Assembly: GCF_913055755.1 (NCBI RefSeq)
Contig: NZ_CAJXKH010000009.1
Span: 1-57,126, forward strand
Direction of reading: 5' to 3'
Length of the DNA stretch: 57,126 nucleotides
Source of the DNA: an uncultured Microbulbifer sp.
GTDB lineage: Bacteria; Pseudomonadota; Gammaproteobacteria; Pseudomonadales; Cellvibrionaceae
Positions 54,394 to 57,126 of this stretch are shown here, piece after piece. Position numbers and translations under genes: made by a program. Every line of letters starts with the position of its first letter. Positions within the stretch are counted from its first letter, which is position 1. Below the pieces are notes generated by a model. The model had not been told where the DNA came from and did not search any database. It saw only the letters and a list, made by a program, of their open reading frames with translations.

Positions 54394-54914
54394 TGGTGGC
54401 TGCAATCAGCACGCCACTGGCGATGATCGTGGCCACCGCGCGCAATGGCGCCATCGGCCGAGAGAACACTTTGCCCTGGCGTATTTCCGGCGACCTGCAG
54501 TTTTTCAAGCGCACCACCCTCGGCAAGCCGGTGGTGATGGGGCGCAAAACCTTCGAATCCATCGGTCGCCCGCTGCCCGGGCGGTCCAATATCGTGATTA
54601 CCCGCAACCCGGACTGGCGGGCCGATGGGGTCACGGTTGTGTCCAGTTTGGAACAGGCTTTGCAGGCTGCAGATACCGTGGCCCGGCGCGACAGTGCTGC
54701 CGAGATCATGGTGATCGGCGGGGCGCAGATCTATCGCCAGGCGTTGCCTGTGGCGGCTCGGTTGTATGTGACCGAAGTTGAAGCTGACGTCGAGGGCGAT
54801 GCTTTCTTCCCGGCGATAGGAAATGACTGGAAAGAGGTCGCTCGGGACTGTTACCCGGCCTCGGAACGAGATGAATACAACTACTGCTTAGTTCAGTACG
54901 ACAGGTTGAAATAA
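54393..54914 (+). CDS. folA: Dihydrofolate reductase
   Basis: A 173-aa NADPH enzyme regenerating THF from the dihydrofolate made by ThyA. Signature: AMIVATARNGAIGRENTLPW (Met20 loop), RTTLGKPVVMGRKTFESIGR, and IMVIGGAQIYRQALPVA. ATG 54393 overlaps the thyA stop; TTG 54390 is an alternative. It completes the lgt-thyA-folA operon. Confidence 0.96.
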   Translation: MVAAISTPLAMIVATARNGAIGRENTLPWRISGDLQFFKRTTLGKPVVMGRKTFESIGRPLPGRSNIVITRNPDWRADGVTVVSSLEQALQAADTVARRDSAAEIMVIGGAQIYRQALPVAARLYVTEVEADVEGDAFFPAIGNDWKEVARDCYPASERDEYNYCLVQYDRLK

Positions 54915-55187
54915 GAACAACTTGATCAATCTTCGGCCTTTCGGTTAAGTTTGATCGTTAATTGTACAGCGTAGGCCGCCGCAATTGTGTGCATGAACCC
55001 CGAAGTTGTTACCCGGGTGTTACTCTGCTACTCAGGCTGGGTGACTCAGTCATTCGGCATTTGAATAATCAATTCGGCTGTTTACAATGTGCGGCTCTTA
55101 GCTGTCTTCAAGCCTAAATCTAACCGCGTTGTGGCAGCTAACTCATCGCGACCATGTTGTGAAATATTGAACCCACTGGGGGGTCTA

Positions 55188-55970
55188 ATGAAAACCAAGC
55201 GATTCATGGCTGTGGCGCTGACCACTGCGCTGTCTGCCGGCGCACTGTACGGTAGCGTAGCCACTGCGGATACACTCGACACCGTCCTCAAGGTTGGCCA
55301 GCAGAAAACTGCTGCTGCAACTGCATCTCAAAAACGCATCGACAAGATTGCTCAGGAAACTTCTGACCTGCTCCAGCAGTTCAAGGTTGTGAACAAAGAG
55401 ATCGACGGTCTGCGCGTGTACAACCGTCAGCTCGAAAAGCAGCTGGCAAACCAGCTGGCCGTAATCAAGGACCTCGATGAGTCTATCGACCAGGTAACCG
55501 TTATCGAGCGTCAGATCCAGCCGCTGATCCTGCGTATGCTGGAAGGCCTGGAGCAGTTCGTTGAACTGGACGCGCCCTTCAAGCTGGCCGAGCGTAAGGC
55601 CAACCTGGAGAACGTTAAGAACAATATGGACCGTTCCGATATCACTGTAGCGGAGAAATTCCGTCAGGTGCTGGAACTGTACAACTTCGAAGCGGAATAC
55701 GCGCGCAAGATCGACAGCTACGGCGACACCCTGAACGTGAACGGTCAGGACCGCGAAGTGAACGTACTGCAGATCGGTCGTATCGCCCTGGTAGCTCAGA
55801 CTACCGATTCCAAGATCTCCCTGGCCTATGACAAAGAGCAGAAAGCTTGGGTTGAGATCGATTCCGGCGAATACCGTCGCGCCATCATGCAGGGTCTGAA
55901 AATCGCCAAGAAGCAGGCCACTACCGACATCATGACTATGCCGATTCCGGCTCCGGAGGCTGCGCAATGA
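55188..55970 (+). CDS. DUF3450 periplasmic coiled-coil protein of a TonB system
   Basis: A 260-aa exported protein: signal MKTKRFMAVALTTALSAGAL cleaved near TADTL. Then a long coiled coil (KRIDKIAQETSDLLQQFKVV...RVYNRQLEKQLANQL). DUF3450 members are encoded at the start of TonB2-like operons in marine gammaproteobacteria and are thought to assist the ExbB/TolQ complex. ATG 55188 follows GGGGGG and is in frame with signs of strong codon bias. ATGA overlap with the next gene shows coupling. The upstream frame to 55089 is untranslated leader. Confidence 0.93.
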   Translation: MKTKRFMAVALTTALSAGALYGSVATADTLDTVLKVGQQKTAAATASQKRIDKIAQETSDLLQQFKVVNKEIDGLRVYNRQLEKQLANQLAVIKDLDESIDQVTVIERQIQPLILRMLEGLEQFVELDAPFKLAERKANLENVKNNMDRSDITVAEKFRQVLELYNFEAEYARKIDSYGDTLNVNGQDREVNVLQIGRIALVAQTTDSKISLAYDKEQKAWVEIDSGEYRRAIMQGLKIAKKQATTDIMTMPIPAPEAAQ

Positions 55971-57126
55971 AAACCTCTATCGCCAAACGCGTCTTTGCAG
56001 TAGCAGCGGCTGGCCTGATCAGCGTTTCCGCTGTAGCCCAGGACAAAGCTACTTCCCTGGACCAGCTGCTGAAGATGGTTCAGAGCTCCAAAATCGCCGA
56101 ATCTGCCGAGCACAAAAAGCGCGAAGCAGACTTCCGTCGCCAGAAAGCCAACCAGGCTTCCCTGCTGAGCCAGGCGGAAAACACCCGCACTTCTGAAGAG
56201 GCCCGCTCCGCGGCGCTGGAGAAGAAGTACGAAGAACAGGAACTGCTGGTTCAGCAGAAGCGCCAGCAGCTGGACGAGCGCCTCGGCTCTCTGAAAGAAC
56301 TGTTCGGTCACCTGACCTCTACCGCCGGCGACCTGCGCGCAAACCTGGACACCTCCCTGGTTTCCGCCCAGTACCCGGGCCGCGCCGAGTTCCTCGATCA
56401 GCTGATCGACAAGATGAACTCCGCTACCAAGCTGCCGACCATCCAGGAAATCGAGCGTCTGTGGTACGAGCTGCAGCGTGAGACCGTGGAATCCGGCAAG
56501 GTTGTCAAGTTCAACGGCACCGTGATCAAGCCCGACGGCGAACAGGCCGAACAGGAAGTGGTACGTGTTGGTAACTTCAACCTGGTTTCCAACGGCAAGT
56601 ACCTGGAAATGAACGACAACCAGAAGATGGCCGAACTGATCCGTCAGCCCGACGGCAAGTTCCTGAGCATGGCGTCTGACCTGCAGGCTGCCACCAGCGG
56701 CTTCAGCCCCTTCGGTCTCGACCCCACCGGTCCTTCCGGCGGTTCCTACCTGAAAGCCATGATCAACAGCCCGAGCCTTGTTGAGCGCTGGCACCAGGGT
56801 GGCATCGTTGGTTACATCATCTCCGGTGTTGGTGTAGTTGCGGTACTGCTGGCCATCTGGCGCCTGATCGTACTGTCCGGTGTTAATGCCAAGGTTAACG
56901 CGCAGCTGCGTTCCTCCACTCCGAACACCAACAACCCGCTGGGTCGTGTTCTGTCCGTAGCGGAAGAGAACAAGGGTGTCGACGGTGAAACTCTGGAGCT
57001 GAAGATGGAAGAAGCGGTGCTGAAAGAGCGCCCGGCCATCGAATCCGGCCTGAACCTGCTGAAGATCATCGCCATGGTGGCCCCGCTGCTGGGTCTGCTG
57101 GGTACCGTTACCGGTATGATCATCAC
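55967..57126 (+). CDS. MotA/TolQ/ExbB-type proton channel with periplasmic coiled coil, partial
   Basis: At least 386 residues, open to the right edge. Starts MKTSIAKRVFAVAAAGLISV (signal peptide), followed by a long Gln/Lys/Glu coiled coil (residues about 25-110) and a periplasmic domain. The first membrane segment is near 282-307 (GIVGYIISGVGVVAVLLAIW). The sequence stops in the second segment (GLNLLKIIAMVAPLLGLLGT), the conserved ExbB/TolQ pore helix. This long form with a coiled-coil head is the TtpC-like partner of DUF3450. It energises TonB-dependent uptake. ExbB, ExbD and TonB genes should follow. Confidence 0.93.
   Translation, partial: MKTSIAKRVFAVAAAGLISVSAVAQDKATSLDQLLKMVQSSKIAESAEHKKREADFRRQKANQASLLSQAENTRTSEEARSAALEKKYEEQELLVQQKRQQLDERLGSLKELFGHLTSTAGDLRANLDTSLVSAQYPGRAEFLDQLIDKMNSATKLPTIQEIERLWYELQRETVESGKVVKFNGTVIKPDGEQAEQEVVRVGNFNLVSNGKYLEMNDNQKMAELIRQPDGKFLSMASDLQAATSGFSPFGLDPTGPSGGSYLKAMINSPSLVERWHQGGIVGYIISGVGVVAVLLAIWRLIVLSGVNAKVNAQLRSSTPNTNNPLGRVLSVAEENKGVDGETLELKMEEAVLKERPAIESGLNLLKIIAMVAPLLGLLGTVTGMII

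Overview
The window looks like chromosome of a high-GC marine gammaproteobacterium, most likely of the Microbulbifer/Cellvibrionales type. This rests on conserved gene orders (zapA - 6S RNA - 5-FTHF cyclo-ligase; ygfB-pepP-ubiH-ubiI; rpiA divergent from ilvA; HAD phosphatase / rppH-ptsP ... lgt-thyA-folA; DUF3450-TolQ) and on protein families, read by eye without a database search.

Region 1 (1-6837) is an accessory island, visibly richer in A+T than the rest. It is an array of integron gene cassettes, all read on the minus strand. Ten attC-type recombination sites of about 117-145 bp separate ten cassettes. The cassettes carry mostly unrecognised small proteins: membrane proteins, exported proteins, a lipoprotein, a DUF7661-like protein and a VOC-fold protein. 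No integron integrase lies in the window, so the array is a CALIN-like cluster or the distal part of a sedentary chromosomal integron. Two insertion sequences sit in the attC sites themselves. An IS110/IS1111-type element splits the attC of the first cassette, and an IS1182-type element running off the left edge abuts the core site of the last visible attC. A 613-bp gene-free stretch with strong palindromes separates the array from ordinary chromosome.

Region 2 (7.3-24.5 kb) is mixed metabolism. It holds an M16 peptidase lipoprotein, a GST-like protein, the deletion remnant of an amino-acid permease, a choloylglycine-hydrolase-family Ntn enzyme, an ExaC-type aldehyde dehydrogenase with a divergent AraC regulator, a secreted beta-rich protein, an acyl-CoA dehydrogenase, a DUF937-TM-OmpA fusion, a second AraC-family regulator, a winged-helix protein, a DUF4168 protein, a lytic transglycosylase lipoprotein with rpiA, and ilvA.

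Region 3 (24.8-40.3 kb) is housekeeping: a 46-aa membrane peptide, cyclo-ligase, 6S RNA, zapA with a coiled-coil partner, ygfB-pepP-ubiH-ubiI (ubiquinone hydroxylases), rhomboid protease, DUF21/CBS protein, CBS-pair protein, 2OG-Fe(II) oxygenase, SLC13 transporter, and gcvT-gcvH without gcvP beside them.

Region 4 (40.4-57.1 kb) holds ptsP and rppH (nitrogen PTS and RNA pyrophosphohydrolase), a HAD phosphatase, an imelysin lipoprotein, a Tat-exported DUF882 peptidase, three tandem L,D-transpeptidase paralogs, a TANGO2/NRDE protein, lgt-thyA-folA (lipoprotein modification and the thymidylate/folate cycle), and the start of a TonB-energising operon (DUF3450, then a TolQ/ExbB-type channel cut by the right edge).
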